Part shown: positions 9,467 through 18,368 of the stretch, in pieces
Layout: each line of letters begins with the position of its first letter
Numbering within the stretch: the stretch's first letter is position 1
Assembly: GCA_020247395.1 (NCBI GenBank)
Contig: JADCJC010000055.1
Span: 1 to 64,000, forward strand
Source of the DNA: Rhodocyclaceae bacterium
GTDB lineage: Bacteria; Pseudomonadota; Gammaproteobacteria; Burkholderiales; Usitatibacteraceae
Direction of reading: 5' to 3'
DNA: 64,000 nucleotides
The notes under the pieces: model-generated
Database searches by the model: none
What the model saw: only the letters and a program-made list of their open reading frames with translations
What the model was told of the DNA's origin: nothing
Program-made: the position numbers and the translations under genes

Positions 9467-10449
9467 TAGAAATATCCTTCCTTCTTGCGCGCTTCCATTG
9501 ACGCATCCGACGTTTGGTCGTCGAGTCGCGTAGCACCCCGCTCGGTCAGGCGTGCAAGCACAGTTTCTTCGATCACTTCATCGACGTTCGTGGCGTTAGA
9601 GGCTACCGGCGCGGTGCATGTGATGTCGCCCACGGTTCGAAAACGCACCGACAGTGTTTTGATGGTTTCGCCCTCGCGCGCCGGGGTTAGCGAGGTGATC
9701 GGAACCAGAAGTCCCTTGCGTTCAACAATTTCACGCCGATGCGCAAAGTAAATTGCGGGCACTTCGATTTCCTGTTCGGCGATGTATTGCCAGATGTCGA
9801 GCTCGGTCCAGTTGGAAAGCGGAAACACGCGAACATGCTCTCCCGGATGCATTCTCAGGTTGTAAAGATTCCAGAGCTCCGGGCGCTGATTCTTCGGATC
9901 CCACTGGCCCCACTCGTCACGGTGCGACACGATGCGCTCTTTCGCACGCGCTTTTTCTTCATCGCGGCGCGCACCACCAAACAGCGCGTCAAATTCGAAT
10001 TCTTTGATGGCATCTAGCAAGGTCACCGTTTGATGTGGATTGCGACTCTCATCGGGGCGGCGCAGCACGACACGGCCGTTCGCTATCGAGTCGCCGACTG
10101 AGCGCGCGATGAGCTTCTCGCCCAGTTCCGCTACGCGCTTGTCGCGAAACGCAATCACTTCAGGGAAGTTGTGCTCAGTGTCGATATGCAGCAGCGGAAA
10201 CGGGAATTTGTCCGGCCGAAAGGCTTTTTCGGCAATGCGTAGCATGACGATGGAGTCTTTGCCGCCGGAGAAGAGCAGGGCGGGGTTACGCGCTTCGGCC
10301 ACCACTTCACGCATGATATGAATGGCTTCGGCTTCGAGGTTGCGTAAATGGGCGCGCAGGTTGGGGCGGCGTTCGCGCATGGCGAATCGGGCGGATGATT
10401 CAGTTGGATTCAAACGTTCGTCCGAAAAGGCGTTCAAGATTGCGTTCAT
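9466..10449 (-). CDS. cysD: Sulfate adenylyltransferase subunit 2 CysD
   Basis: A 327-residue PP-loop ATP pyrophosphatase, the catalytic half of ATP sulfurylase. The PP-loop is LLFSGGKDSIVML, followed by FPLLHIDTEHNFPEVIAFRD and the family segment FGGARRDEEKARAKER; the ending TSDASMEARKKEGYF is typical. The N-terminus has roughly 30 extra residues before HLRNLEAEAIHIMREV compared with the usual start, but the 4-nt ATGA overlap with cysH supports this start codon. It works as a complex with CysN. Confidence 0.95.
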   Translation of the reverse strand: MNAILNAFSDERLNPTESSARFAMRERRPNLRAHLRNLEAEAIHIMREVVAEARNPALLFSGGKDSIVMLRIAEKAFRPDKFPFPLLHIDTEHNFPEVIAFRDKRVAELGEKLIARSVGDSIANGRVVLRRPDESRNPHQTVTLLDAIKEFEFDALFGGARRDEEKARAKERIVSHRDEWGQWDPKNQRPELWNLYNLRMHPGEHVRVFPLSNWTELDIWQYIAEQEIEVPAIYFAHRREIVERKGLLVPITSLTPAREGETIKTLSVRFRTVGDITCTAPVASNATNVDEVIEETVLARLTERGATRLDDQTSDASMEARKKEGYF

Positions 10450-11201
10450 GGCACACCTGCTTCGTTTGCGACAGCGGTCCGTTCTTGGTGAAGCACGGTG
10501 ACCGGTACACTTGAAATTGCCGAATTAACATGCAGCCCGCATTCCTTTTGCCCGGCATCCTTTTCCCACCACCATCGACCTGCACGGGGGTCTTCGCTGG
10601 GTTGCACGGCGCGCGTGCACGGCTCGCAGCCAATGGACGGATAGCCACGATCATGCAACGCGTTGTAGGGCACGTTGTAGGTGCGGATGTAGTCCCACAC
10701 CTCTGCGCTGGTCCAATCGATCAACGGGTTGAATTTTTCCATGCCGTGCTTGGCATCAAACTCCATCTCGGCGATGGTGGCGCGCGAGGCGGCTTGTTCG
10801 CGGCGCAGTCCCGTCAGCCACGCTTGTTTGCCGGCGAGCGCCCGCGCCAGCGGCTCGACTTTGCGAATTTCGCAGCAGGCCAGGCGAAGTTCAACGCTTT
10901 CGTAGAATGCGTTGAGTCCCGCAGTCTTGAGGTATTGTTTGACCGCAGCGGGAAGTGGACGATAGATTTGGATTTCCACTCCATATTGCAACGCGGACTC
11001 TGCGATCAGCGCCCGCGTCTCGCGCGGTAGGCGACCGGTATCGAGCGTGAACACTTCAATTGGCAGTTGTTCCCGTGCGATGATGTCGAGCAGCACCATG
11101 TCCTCCGCACCAAAGCTGGATGCGAAGGCGACTGGCTGAAATTGTTGCGCAATCGCGGCCAGCCGCTGGCGAAGCGCCGGCAATTTTTCCGTTGCGCTCA
11201 T
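10446..11201 (-). CDS. cysH: Adenylyl-sulfate (APS) reductase, iron-sulfur type
   Basis: A 251-residue thioredoxin-dependent reductase converting activated sulfate to sulfite. It carries the four cysteines that bind a [4Fe-4S] cluster in APS-type enzymes: a Cys-Cys pair at 109-110 (RLACCEIRK) and Cys192/Cys195 (IGCEPCTRA). The catalytic Cys221 is in KECGLH. PP-loop-like SSFGAEDMVLL lies at residues 28-38. The cluster cysteines imply that APS rather than PAPS is the substrate, so no APS kinase is needed; none is seen nearby. ATGA overlaps bind it to both cysD and the upstream DUF934 gene. Confidence 0.95.
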   Translation of the reverse strand: MSATEKLPALRQRLAAIAQQFQPVAFASSFGAEDMVLLDIIAREQLPIEVFTLDTGRLPRETRALIAESALQYGVEIQIYRPLPAAVKQYLKTAGLNAFYESVELRLACCEIRKVEPLARALAGKQAWLTGLRREQAASRATIAEMEFDAKHGMEKFNPLIDWTSAEVWDYIRTYNVPYNALHDRGYPSIGCEPCTRAVQPSEDPRAGRWWWEKDAGQKECGLHVNSAISSVPVTVLHQERTAVANEAGVP

Positions 11202-11764
11202 TCGGCGCCTCCGGCGGCGCGCTGCAACAGACGCTGGCGGTAGTAGGGAAGTGGCTGGTCGATTGAGCCCTGGTAGCTGACGGTGAAGTCATTGAACGCC
11301 GTGAGCGCATCTTCGATACTGGCACCAGCCTTGAGTTGGAAAGCATCAAAGCCGACGCGCTTCATGTAGAACAATTGGTCACGTTGCACGTCGCCCAAGG
11401 CGCGCAGCTCACCGGTGTAGCCGTAGCGTTGTCGGAGCAAATACGCTGTCGAATAGCCACGCCCGTCTTTGAAGCTCGGGAAATTGACGCCGACAACGGC
11501 GAGGCTCGGCAGGTCCTCTGCGATCGCAGCTGGATCCTCGTGGCTATCCAGCCATACGCCGATAGGGTGGGTTGCATCCGCAATCAATGCGTCCCGTTCT
11601 TCGAGCCATACGGTGAGCGGAAGGAGCCGCTTCTGCGGGGCGGCGCAATGCGTATCAAGTGAACCCTCGGCGAACTGTGCGAGTGTCAGCACCGACCACT
11701 CCTCCTGGCTGACGCTGGCACCGCTCTTGCTGAGGCGGACAAGGGTCGAAGCATGGTTAGACAT
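11198..11764 (-). CDS. DUF934 protein of the sulfite-reduction operon
   Basis: A 188-residue protein of the DUF934 family, which in Proteobacteria is almost always encoded between cysI and cysH. Visible family features are the PLTVWLEERDALIADATHPIGVWLDSHEDP segment, VNFPSFKDGRGYSTAYLLRQRYGYTGELRALGDVQRDQLFYMKRVGFDAF and the ending PYYRQRLLQRA. Start at 11764 overlaps the cysI stop by 8 nt (ATGTCTAA), and its stop overlaps the cysH start (ATGA). The biochemical role is not established; an accessory function in electron transfer or assembly for the ferredoxin-type sulfite reductase is an inference from context, since no CysJ flavoprotein is present. Confidence 0.9.
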   Translation of the reverse strand: MSNHASTLVRLSKSGASVSQEEWSVLTLAQFAEGSLDTHCAAPQKRLLPLTVWLEERDALIADATHPIGVWLDSHEDPAAIAEDLPSLAVVGVNFPSFKDGRGYSTAYLLRQRYGYTGELRALGDVQRDQLFYMKRVGFDAFQLKAGASIEDALTAFNDFTVSYQGSIDQPLPYYRQRLLQRAAGGAE

Positions 11765-13457
11765 CGGCGGGCTCCTTTGCCTCTTGCGTGCGGCCATTCG
11801 GATATACGGCGGCTTTGAACGGCTCGATCCCGACTCGATGGACCGTATCGATGAATTGCTCGTCTTCATGTCGCAAATTGACGTAGGTGCCAATGAGCGT
11901 CTCGATCACGTCCGCCATTTCGTCCTGCGCGAAAGACGGTCCGATCACCTTGCCGAGCGCAGCGTCGTTGCCCTGCGAGCCACCGATGGTGACTTGATAG
12001 AACTCAGCGCCGTGTTTATCCACGCCCAATATGCCGATGTGTCCAACATGGTGGTGGCCGCAGGCATTCATGCAGCCGGAAATATTGATGCTGATATCGC
12101 CGATGTCGAATAAATAGTCGAGGTCGCCCAGTTTTTCTTCCACCCGGCGCTGGATCGCCTGGGCAATCGGGATGGATTTGGCGTTAGCGAGGCTGCAGAA
12201 ATCGCCGCCGGGGCAGGCGATGATATCGGTCAAGAGGCCGATGTTCGGGGTCGCCAGACCAATGGCCTTGGCTTCTTGCCACAAGGCATAGAGCTGGTCT
12301 TTCTCAACGTCGGCCAAGATGAGGTTTTGTTCATGGGCGACGCGCACTTCGCCAAAACTGTAGCGATCTGCGAGATCGGCAACGCCGTCGAGTTGTGTAT
12401 CAGTCGCATCCCCCGGAGCAGAGCCGGTTGTTTTCAGTGATAACGTGACGGCCGCATAACCGGCACGTTTATGGCCGGAGACGCTGCGCGACACCCAGCG
12501 GCTGAACGCACGATCGTCAATTAAGTGCTGCTCAAATTTGCGGCTGACCCCAGGCAGGGTGCGGTATTCGGGGTCAATGAAATGATTCGCGACGCGCTCG
12601 AACTCTGCGGCGGGCAGGGTGGACGGGCCGTCCTTGAGGAACGCAAATTCAGCTTCGACTTCCGCGCGGAATTTTTCGACGCCCAATTCCTTGACCAAAA
12701 TCTTAATGCGCGCCTTGTACATGTTGTCGCGTCGACCGAAGCGGTTGTATACGCGCAGCGTCGCGTCGAGGTACGAAAACAAATGCGGCAGCGGCAAGCC
12801 GGGGTGTAATTCGTGTCCTAGGATCGGCGTACGACCGAGACCGCCGCCGACTAGGATGCGCAATAGCGGCTCTCCAGAAGCCGACTTATAAATTTGGATG
12901 CCGATGTCGTGGAACCACGTTCCCGCGCGATCTTCGGCGGCAGCGCTGACGGCAATCTTGAATTTGCGTGGCAGGTAGGCAAACTCCGGGTGTAACGTTG
13001 ACCACTGGCGAATTAACTCGGCATAAGGGCGCGGATCGACGACTTCATCGTGCGCGACACCGGCAAACTGATCGGACGTGACATTGCGGATGCAGTTGCC
13101 AGACGTCTGAATGGCGTGCATCTCAACCGTTGCTAAGTCGGCGAGGATGTCGGGTACGCTCGCTAGCGTCGGCCAGTTGAACTGGATGTTCTGGCGGGTG
13201 GTGAAGTGCCCGTAGCCGCGGTCGTACTTACGCGCAATGTGCGCCAGCATTCGCAGCTGTCGGCTCGACAGCAGACCATAGGGAATTGCCACGCGCAGCA
13301 TCGGCGCGTGCTTTTGGACATACAAGCCATTTTGCAGACGAAGTGGACGGAAGTCGTCTTCAGACAGCGTGCCTGCAAGGAAACGCCGTGTTTGGTCGCG
13401 GAATTGGGCGACGCGTTCGTCGACAATCTTCTGGTCAATCGGGTCGTAGCGATACAT
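11757..13457 (-). CDS. cysI: Sulfite reductase hemoprotein (nitrite/sulfite reductase family)
   Basis: A siroheme/[4Fe-4S] enzyme of about 566 residues that reduces sulfite to sulfide by six electrons. The cluster and siroheme ligands are CPGGDFC (near residue 415) and GCMNACGHHH (near 460). The N-terminal half holds LRLQNGLYVQKHAPMLRVAIPYG and TTRQNIQFNW, and the middle has HAIQTSGNCIRNVTSD. I start it at 13457 (MYRYDPIDQKIVDERVAQF), the usual beginning in betaproteobacterial homologues; an upstream ATG at 13499 would add 14 residues and neither has a good Shine-Dalgarno. First gene of the cysI-DUF934-cysH-cysD-cysN-cobA operon. The 13500-13670 upstream gap has an AT-rich stretch (13526-13583) likely to hold the promoter. 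Confidence 0.95.
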   Translation of the reverse strand: MYRYDPIDQKIVDERVAQFRDQTRRFLAGTLSEDDFRPLRLQNGLYVQKHAPMLRVAIPYGLLSSRQLRMLAHIARKYDRGYGHFTTRQNIQFNWPTLASVPDILADLATVEMHAIQTSGNCIRNVTSDQFAGVAHDEVVDPRPYAELIRQWSTLHPEFAYLPRKFKIAVSAAAEDRAGTWFHDIGIQIYKSASGEPLLRILVGGGLGRTPILGHELHPGLPLPHLFSYLDATLRVYNRFGRRDNMYKARIKILVKELGVEKFRAEVEAEFAFLKDGPSTLPAAEFERVANHFIDPEYRTLPGVSRKFEQHLIDDRAFSRWVSRSVSGHKRAGYAAVTLSLKTTGSAPGDATDTQLDGVADLADRYSFGEVRVAHEQNLILADVEKDQLYALWQEAKAIGLATPNIGLLTDIIACPGGDFCSLANAKSIPIAQAIQRRVEEKLGDLDYLFDIGDISINISGCMNACGHHHVGHIGILGVDKHGAEFYQVTIGGSQGNDAALGKVIGPSFAQDEMADVIETLIGTYVNLRHEDEQFIDTVHRVGIEPFKAAVYPNGRTQEAKEPADV

Positions 13458-13670
13458 CTTTGGAATCCAAACAAATGCCGACGACACAAAGTCGGCCATT
13501 GAAAACCAGCGATGCTACGGGATATTAAATATATCTAGAACGAATAATTATGTATGTATTATGCAAAAAACGCATTAACAAATTTTGGGGCACGGATTGT
13601 TGGGCACGCTTTCTTTCGTTTTTTTGCTCTCGCGCGCCAACGGTCAGTTCCCGAAAAAGTTTGCGCAGCA

Positions 13671-15851
13671 CTACAGCTTCGTTTCGAGGTTTAGCCGAAT
13701 CTCCATCCGCGACGGGGTGCGACTGGTGTCGCCAAGTGTACCGGTCGCATCAACATACCTTGATGTGTTGACGCTGTCTTCCCTCAGAATATTTGCCAAC
13801 GTCAAGCGGAGTTGATCATTCTTTGAAAATTTCCACAAGCCATAAAAGTCCACCTCGCGTCGCGCAGGGTAACTTTCGAAGGTGTTAACTGAGGTGCGAG
13901 AATCGGCACCGCTTCGGAAAGTGATACTTCCACCTGCGACAAAATTGCCATCTTTCATTCGATAGTCGAGCCCCAGCGTTGCGCTAAACGGTGTTTGGCT
14001 GAGCAGTCGGTTATTGGGGCCGGGAACATTTTTGACCTCGGACCAGTTGCGCGAGAAATTGACGCGCAGATCAATCGGCGGCGAGTTGGCATAGAGCGTT
14101 TGGACCGGAAACTTTGTGTCAAGCTCGATAGACCGCGAGACCGCGCGGCCATCGTTTGTCGGTGCATTTACCCAGCGGCCGTCTGTGAGTACGGTGTTAC
14201 GCCGGGTGACGTCTGAAATTCGCCGGACAGTTGCGCTTAGGCTAAGGCTGGAGCCTTTTTCCCAGAATTTCTCAAGCGCCACGTCAAGCCCGTTTGCGAG
14301 CTCTGGCTTGAGTTGCGCATTTCCACGATAGTCGGGCTCGGCGGGGCTATTGTTTAGCGAGACGTAAGTCACTCTCGGTGTGAGATCTGACTTGTCAGGC
14401 GCTTTGAATGTCTTGGTAAGTGCGAGGCGCGTCTGCCATCCTGGCGCATCCTTGAACTTCCAAAGGGTCTGCAGGATCGGGCTACCGACGCTGAACTGGT
14501 TGCTGACGCTGGCGTAATCGTTGCCAGAAATATCGGTCTTAATGGTTTCCCAGCGCAGTCCGGCATACACCGACCAATGCTCCGAAAGATTCCACTCGTT
14601 TTGCGCGATCAATGCAAGCGAGGAGACGCTTGGATTATCAATTTGCTCGGATAGCCGAAGCGGCGAACTGCCGATCGCGTTGTCGCGAATTTTTCGCTGG
14701 TAACGAAGCGCACCCACGCTGCTATCCCAACCTGCTGCAAGCGTGTGACCAACACCAAAAGGCTGCGTGTACTTGCCGGAGAACTTTAGATCGCGGTCGG
14801 GATTTGTGATTTCTTCGTTTCGACTGTAAATCAATTCGCGCTGCGGCGTGTAGCCATAGGTGTCCTCCTTCGTACGACGAACAAAACTATCGATGCCCGC
14901 CTTTAGCTCCCACTTTGCGCCGCCGGCCAATGTCCGGTTCCATGTCACGTCAGAGCGAGCAAACCACGTTGATCGTTCAACCGGATTACGTGTAACCGGA
15001 TAAGGGGGAGGCGTGCCAATACTCGCTAAGGTCTCCCCCGATGAATTTGATGAGCCCTGTCCCCGGCCAAGGAAAAATTTCCAGGCAAAAGTGTGACCCT
15101 CGCCGAGTGTCCAATTGAGCTTTGGCGAGACGTTTGCGTTGGTAAATCGTCCCGTCCAATCGCCAGAAAACGGGCGGCGGTATATCAGCCTGCCAGTCGC
15201 ATCGTCCGCGAAGGAGTCGCTTAGAAACTTGTAGTCAAGAATGGTTTGCCGCGCAGTCGCGACGACCGAGTATGAGAAGTTGTCTTTTTGCCGCGATGTT
15301 TGGTAGCTGACGTTGGGTCGGCGCGAACCTGTGGCTCGCCCATAGCCGATTTTTAGTTCGCTCGCGTCCGGCTTAAACTTTTTCTTGAGGACGATGTTGA
15401 TTGTCCCCGCGATCGATTGTGTACTAAGGTCTGCCGTTGCCGCGCGAATGATTTCAACGCGTTCGACTTCGTCGGGCGAGATTGAATCAATGGTGAAGCC
15501 GGGTGGCGCTTTTTGCCCATCGAGGAGAATCTGGGTGTATCCGCCGCCTAAGCCGCGCATCATTACTTCGGTGCCGCGCACCGTGACGCTCGGCAGGCGT
15601 TTCAGCACATCTGCTAATTGGGTATCACCAAACTTCTTTATCTCCGCTTCCGTCACCACAATTTTTGTTGCAGTGTCTTCGCGGCGGGCGTCGTATTTGC
15701 CTTGGGACTCAGTAACCTCGATACGCTCAACTTTGGGTGCGGGGGCGGGGCTTACTTTGGATTCGGTCGGTATCGATGATGGCGTCTGCGCGTTGCCCTT
15801 CGCGGCACTAGCGGATACCAGCAAGCAAAGATAGAGTGCTCGTGTTTTCAT
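13671..15851 (-). CDS. TonB-dependent outer-membrane receptor
   Basis: A protein of 726 residues with signal peptide MKTRALYLCLLVSASAAKGNA, a proline-rich linker, and a TonB box-like VERIEVTES. The plug domain follows (ATKIVVTEAEIKKFGDTQLADVLKRLPSVTVRG, MMRGLGGGYTQILLDGQKAPPGFTIDSISPDEVERVEIIRA, SIAGTINIVLKKKF), then a beta-barrel with many alternating strands. Such receptors import scarce ligands with energy from TonB-ExbBD. The ligand is not evident; no siderophore gene lies nearby. It sits upstream of cysI on the same strand with a 171-nt gap, so a sulfur-containing ligand is possible but unproven. The sequence ends in ETKL rather than the common terminal aromatic residue. Confidence 0.9.
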   Translation of the reverse strand: MKTRALYLCLLVSASAAKGNAQTPSSIPTESKVSPAPAPKVERIEVTESQGKYDARREDTATKIVVTEAEIKKFGDTQLADVLKRLPSVTVRGTEVMMRGLGGGYTQILLDGQKAPPGFTIDSISPDEVERVEIIRAATADLSTQSIAGTINIVLKKKFKPDASELKIGYGRATGSRRPNVSYQTSRQKDNFSYSVVATARQTILDYKFLSDSFADDATGRLIYRRPFSGDWTGRFTNANVSPKLNWTLGEGHTFAWKFFLGRGQGSSNSSGETLASIGTPPPYPVTRNPVERSTWFARSDVTWNRTLAGGAKWELKAGIDSFVRRTKEDTYGYTPQRELIYSRNEEITNPDRDLKFSGKYTQPFGVGHTLAAGWDSSVGALRYQRKIRDNAIGSSPLRLSEQIDNPSVSSLALIAQNEWNLSEHWSVYAGLRWETIKTDISGNDYASVSNQFSVGSPILQTLWKFKDAPGWQTRLALTKTFKAPDKSDLTPRVTYVSLNNSPAEPDYRGNAQLKPELANGLDVALEKFWEKGSSLSLSATVRRISDVTRRNTVLTDGRWVNAPTNDGRAVSRSIELDTKFPVQTLYANSPPIDLRVNFSRNWSEVKNVPGPNNRLLSQTPFSATLGLDYRMKDGNFVAGGSITFRSGADSRTSVNTFESYPARREVDFYGLWKFSKNDQLRLTLANILREDSVNTSRYVDATGTLGDTSRTPSRMEIRLNLETKL

Positions 15852-15950
15852 TAAAACGTTGCCGCGCACTGCTCGCGTTGATGAGTTGGTGCAGGGAATT
15901 TAACGCAGCAGCCTGTGAAGCACAACCGGGGTGTTTGGTCGACGAACAAG

Positions 15951-16340
15951 TCACTTAAACAGCAGGGGCAATGCGATTACTGTCCAGCAGAAGCCCGACA
16001 TCAGTACGGCAATAAAGACAGCGGCACTGCCTAAGTCTTTGGCCTGCTTGGCCAGTGGATGGATATCGAGCGAAGTGCGATCCACGGCGGCTTCGATAGC
16101 AGAATTCAGAAACTCCACCAATACCACCAGCATCAGTGAGAGTACAAGGATCATCTGTTCAAGTTGAGAAACCGGCAGGAGTGCAGCGATCGGAACCAAA
16201 ACCGCCAATGCGATCAGCTCCTGCCGAATAGCAGCTTCATTTTTGACTGCATGTACGAAGCCGTCGTACGAATACCCCAACGCTTTCACCAGCCGCGACA
16301 AGCCACCCTTGCTTTTGAGTGGCGTTGAGGGCTCAGTCAT
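15951..16340 (-). CDS. dgkA: Diacylglycerol kinase, DgkA family
   Basis: A 129-residue integral membrane kinase with three predicted helices. The family signature is present as NEAAIRQELIALAVLV and VVLVEFLNSAIEAAVDRTSLDIHPLAKQAKDLGSAAVF, containing the catalytic Glu and the divalent-metal ligands. It phosphorylates diacylglycerol to phosphatidic acid in the inner membrane. It lies 15 nt downstream of the fatty acyl-CoA reductase on the same strand and is probably co-transcribed, which puts a diacylglycerol-consuming enzyme beside neutral-lipid synthesis genes. Confidence 0.94.
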   Translation of the reverse strand: MTEPSTPLKSKGGLSRLVKALGYSYDGFVHAVKNEAAIRQELIALAVLVPIAALLPVSQLEQMILVLSLMLVVLVEFLNSAIEAAVDRTSLDIHPLAKQAKDLGSAAVFIAVLMSGFCWTVIALPLLFK

Positions 16341-16355
16341 TGGCAGTGACGACCT

Positions 16356-18368
16356 TTACCAATGTATCCCCTGCGTAATCTGCGCAAACGCCATCGCCTC
16401 CGGCGTCATCTCCACTTCCTTCGCTGCCTCGCCTTTCTTGCCCTGTGCGGCGGACGAATCCGGGAACATACGGAACGCGGTGTTTAGGATGATTTGGGTA
16501 AGCTTCGGCGATACCGCATGCAGGATGGCTCCGGCGATACCAAGACGTGTGGCGATACGGACGGGTTTATAGACAATCGCTTCGACCACCAAGTCAGCCG
16601 CCTGCTCCGGCGACAATGTTGGCACTGAGTTGTACATCTTGGTCGGCGCGATCATTGGTGTGCGCACCAGCGGCATGTTGATAGTGGTGAAGTTGATATG
16701 GTTATCGACAAACTCAGAAGCCGCGCAACCCGAGAATGCGTCGAGTGCCGCTTTTGAAGCGACGTAGGCCGAGAAACGTGGCGCTTGGGTGAGTACGCCA
16801 ATCGACGAGATATTGATGATATGGCCGCTGTTTTGTTTCATCATTGCCGGTAAGAAACCCATGATGAGTCGCAAGCTGCCGAAGTAGTTCAGCGACATTG
16901 TGCGCTCGAAGTCATGGAAGCGGTCGAACGAGTTCGCAATGCCACGGCGGATCGAGCGGCCTGCATTGTTGACCAAATAGTGGCACGTGCCGAAGTCTTT
17001 CAACACGGCGGCGACTAGCTTGTCACAATCGTCCAGGCTGGAGAGGTCGCACGAGTAGAACTTCGCGGTACCGCCTGTCGCCTTGATTTTGGCCAGAGTT
17101 TCTTTGGCTTTTTCCGCGTCGCGCGCGACGATAACCACTTTCGCACCGGCTTCCGCCATCTTCAGCGCAGTCGCTTCGCCGATGCCGGATGTACCACCGG
17201 TGACCACCACCACTTTGCCTTCAACCTTACCGCGGAGTGTGCGGTCGATGAAAAGGTCGGGGTCGAGGTTACGTTCCCAGTAGTCCCACAGACGCCACGA
17301 GTAATCCTGAAGTTTGGGCACGCTGATGCCGGAGCCCTTCAACGCTTTCACGGTCTCGCGGTTATCAAACTTGGTCGGGTAGGAGATGAAGGAGAAAATG
17401 TCTTTTGGAATCCCCAGATCGTTCAGGATCTGGTTACGCGCACGACGCACCGGTGCAACTGACATCAGACCTTGCAGGATGTAGTCCGGCATAAAACTGA
17501 ACATTTTGGCGTTCAGGCGCATCGTCATCTGCGGTGCGTGTGCGTCCTTGGCGAACGTGTTCAGGATTTCGCCGATACGCATCGGCTCCGGATCAGTCAA
17601 ATGGAAGCAGCCGCCGTCCAGCCCTTTTTTGTGTGCGATGTAGTCCATCGCATCAACGACATAATCGACGGGCACAATATTGATGCGGCCCCCTTCGATA
17701 CCAATCGTAGGCATCCATTGCGGCAATACCTTGCGCATCTTTTGGATGAGCTTAAAGAAGTAATACGGGCCATCTATCTTGTCAATTTCGCCAGTCTTGC
17801 TGTGGCCTACCACCATGCCTGGGCGATAAACCCGCCATGGCGTTTTGCATTCACTGCGAACAATGGCTTCGGAGTCGTGTTTGGTGCGGAAGTATGGGTG
17901 ATCAAGTTCTTCGGCCTCTTCAAACATATCTTCACGGAAAGTGCCATCGTACAAGCCGGCTGCGGCGATAGAGGAAGTGTGGTGGAAACAGCCGGCCTTG
18001 ATGGCTTCGGCAAGTTCAACGGCATTGCGCGTGCCGTCAATATTGGCCACGATTTGGGAAGCTGCATCCGCCGACATGTCGTAGATGGCGGCGAGGTGAA
18101 AGAAGTGCGCTACTTTACCCCTGAGTTTGGTGACGTCTGCCGGTGCCAAGCCTAACTTCGGTTTGCTCAGATCACCATTAATGGCAACTACACGTCTTTG
18201 TGTTTTGGGGTCCAGGCCCCACCACTTGACGACCTCGTCAAATTTTTTCATCGACTGTTTGCGCACGAGTACGTAAATCGTGCCCGCTTTTCCGCTGTCG
18301 CGCTTGAGCAGATTGGTGACTAGAAACTTGCCGACAAAACCCGTCGCGCCAGTGACGAAATAAGTCAT
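16356..18368 (-). CDS. Two-domain fatty acyl-CoA reductase (alcohol-forming type)
   Basis: A 670-residue protein made of two NAD(P)-binding folds. The N-terminal half is an extended SDR/male-sterility-like reductase: MTYFVTGATGFVGKFLV with the nucleotide loop at residues 7-13, HHTSSIAAAGLYDG and the YFRTK motif. The C-terminal half is a classical SDR: VVVTGGTSGIGEATA near 387, LVNNAGRSIRRG and the YVASK catalytic motif near 533. Length, domain order and long identical stretches (for example YWERNLDPDLF, FDRFHDFERTMSLNYFGS) recall the Marinobacter enzyme that reduces acyl-CoA through the aldehyde to the fatty alcohol; this comparison is from memory. It would supply fatty alcohol to the wax ester synthase encoded at 23835-25349. 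The start at 18368 follows a GAGGAG-like leader. Confidence 0.85.
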   Translation of the reverse strand: MTYFVTGATGFVGKFLVTNLLKRDSGKAGTIYVLVRKQSMKKFDEVVKWWGLDPKTQRRVVAINGDLSKPKLGLAPADVTKLRGKVAHFFHLAAIYDMSADAASQIVANIDGTRNAVELAEAIKAGCFHHTSSIAAAGLYDGTFREDMFEEAEELDHPYFRTKHDSEAIVRSECKTPWRVYRPGMVVGHSKTGEIDKIDGPYYFFKLIQKMRKVLPQWMPTIGIEGGRINIVPVDYVVDAMDYIAHKKGLDGGCFHLTDPEPMRIGEILNTFAKDAHAPQMTMRLNAKMFSFMPDYILQGLMSVAPVRRARNQILNDLGIPKDIFSFISYPTKFDNRETVKALKGSGISVPKLQDYSWRLWDYWERNLDPDLFIDRTLRGKVEGKVVVVTGGTSGIGEATALKMAEAGAKVVIVARDAEKAKETLAKIKATGGTAKFYSCDLSSLDDCDKLVAAVLKDFGTCHYLVNNAGRSIRRGIANSFDRFHDFERTMSLNYFGSLRLIMGFLPAMMKQNSGHIINISSIGVLTQAPRFSAYVASKAALDAFSGCAASEFVDNHINFTTINMPLVRTPMIAPTKMYNSVPTLSPEQAADLVVEAIVYKPVRIATRLGIAGAILHAVSPKLTQIILNTAFRMFPDSSAAQGKKGEAAKEVEMTPEAMAFAQITQGIHW

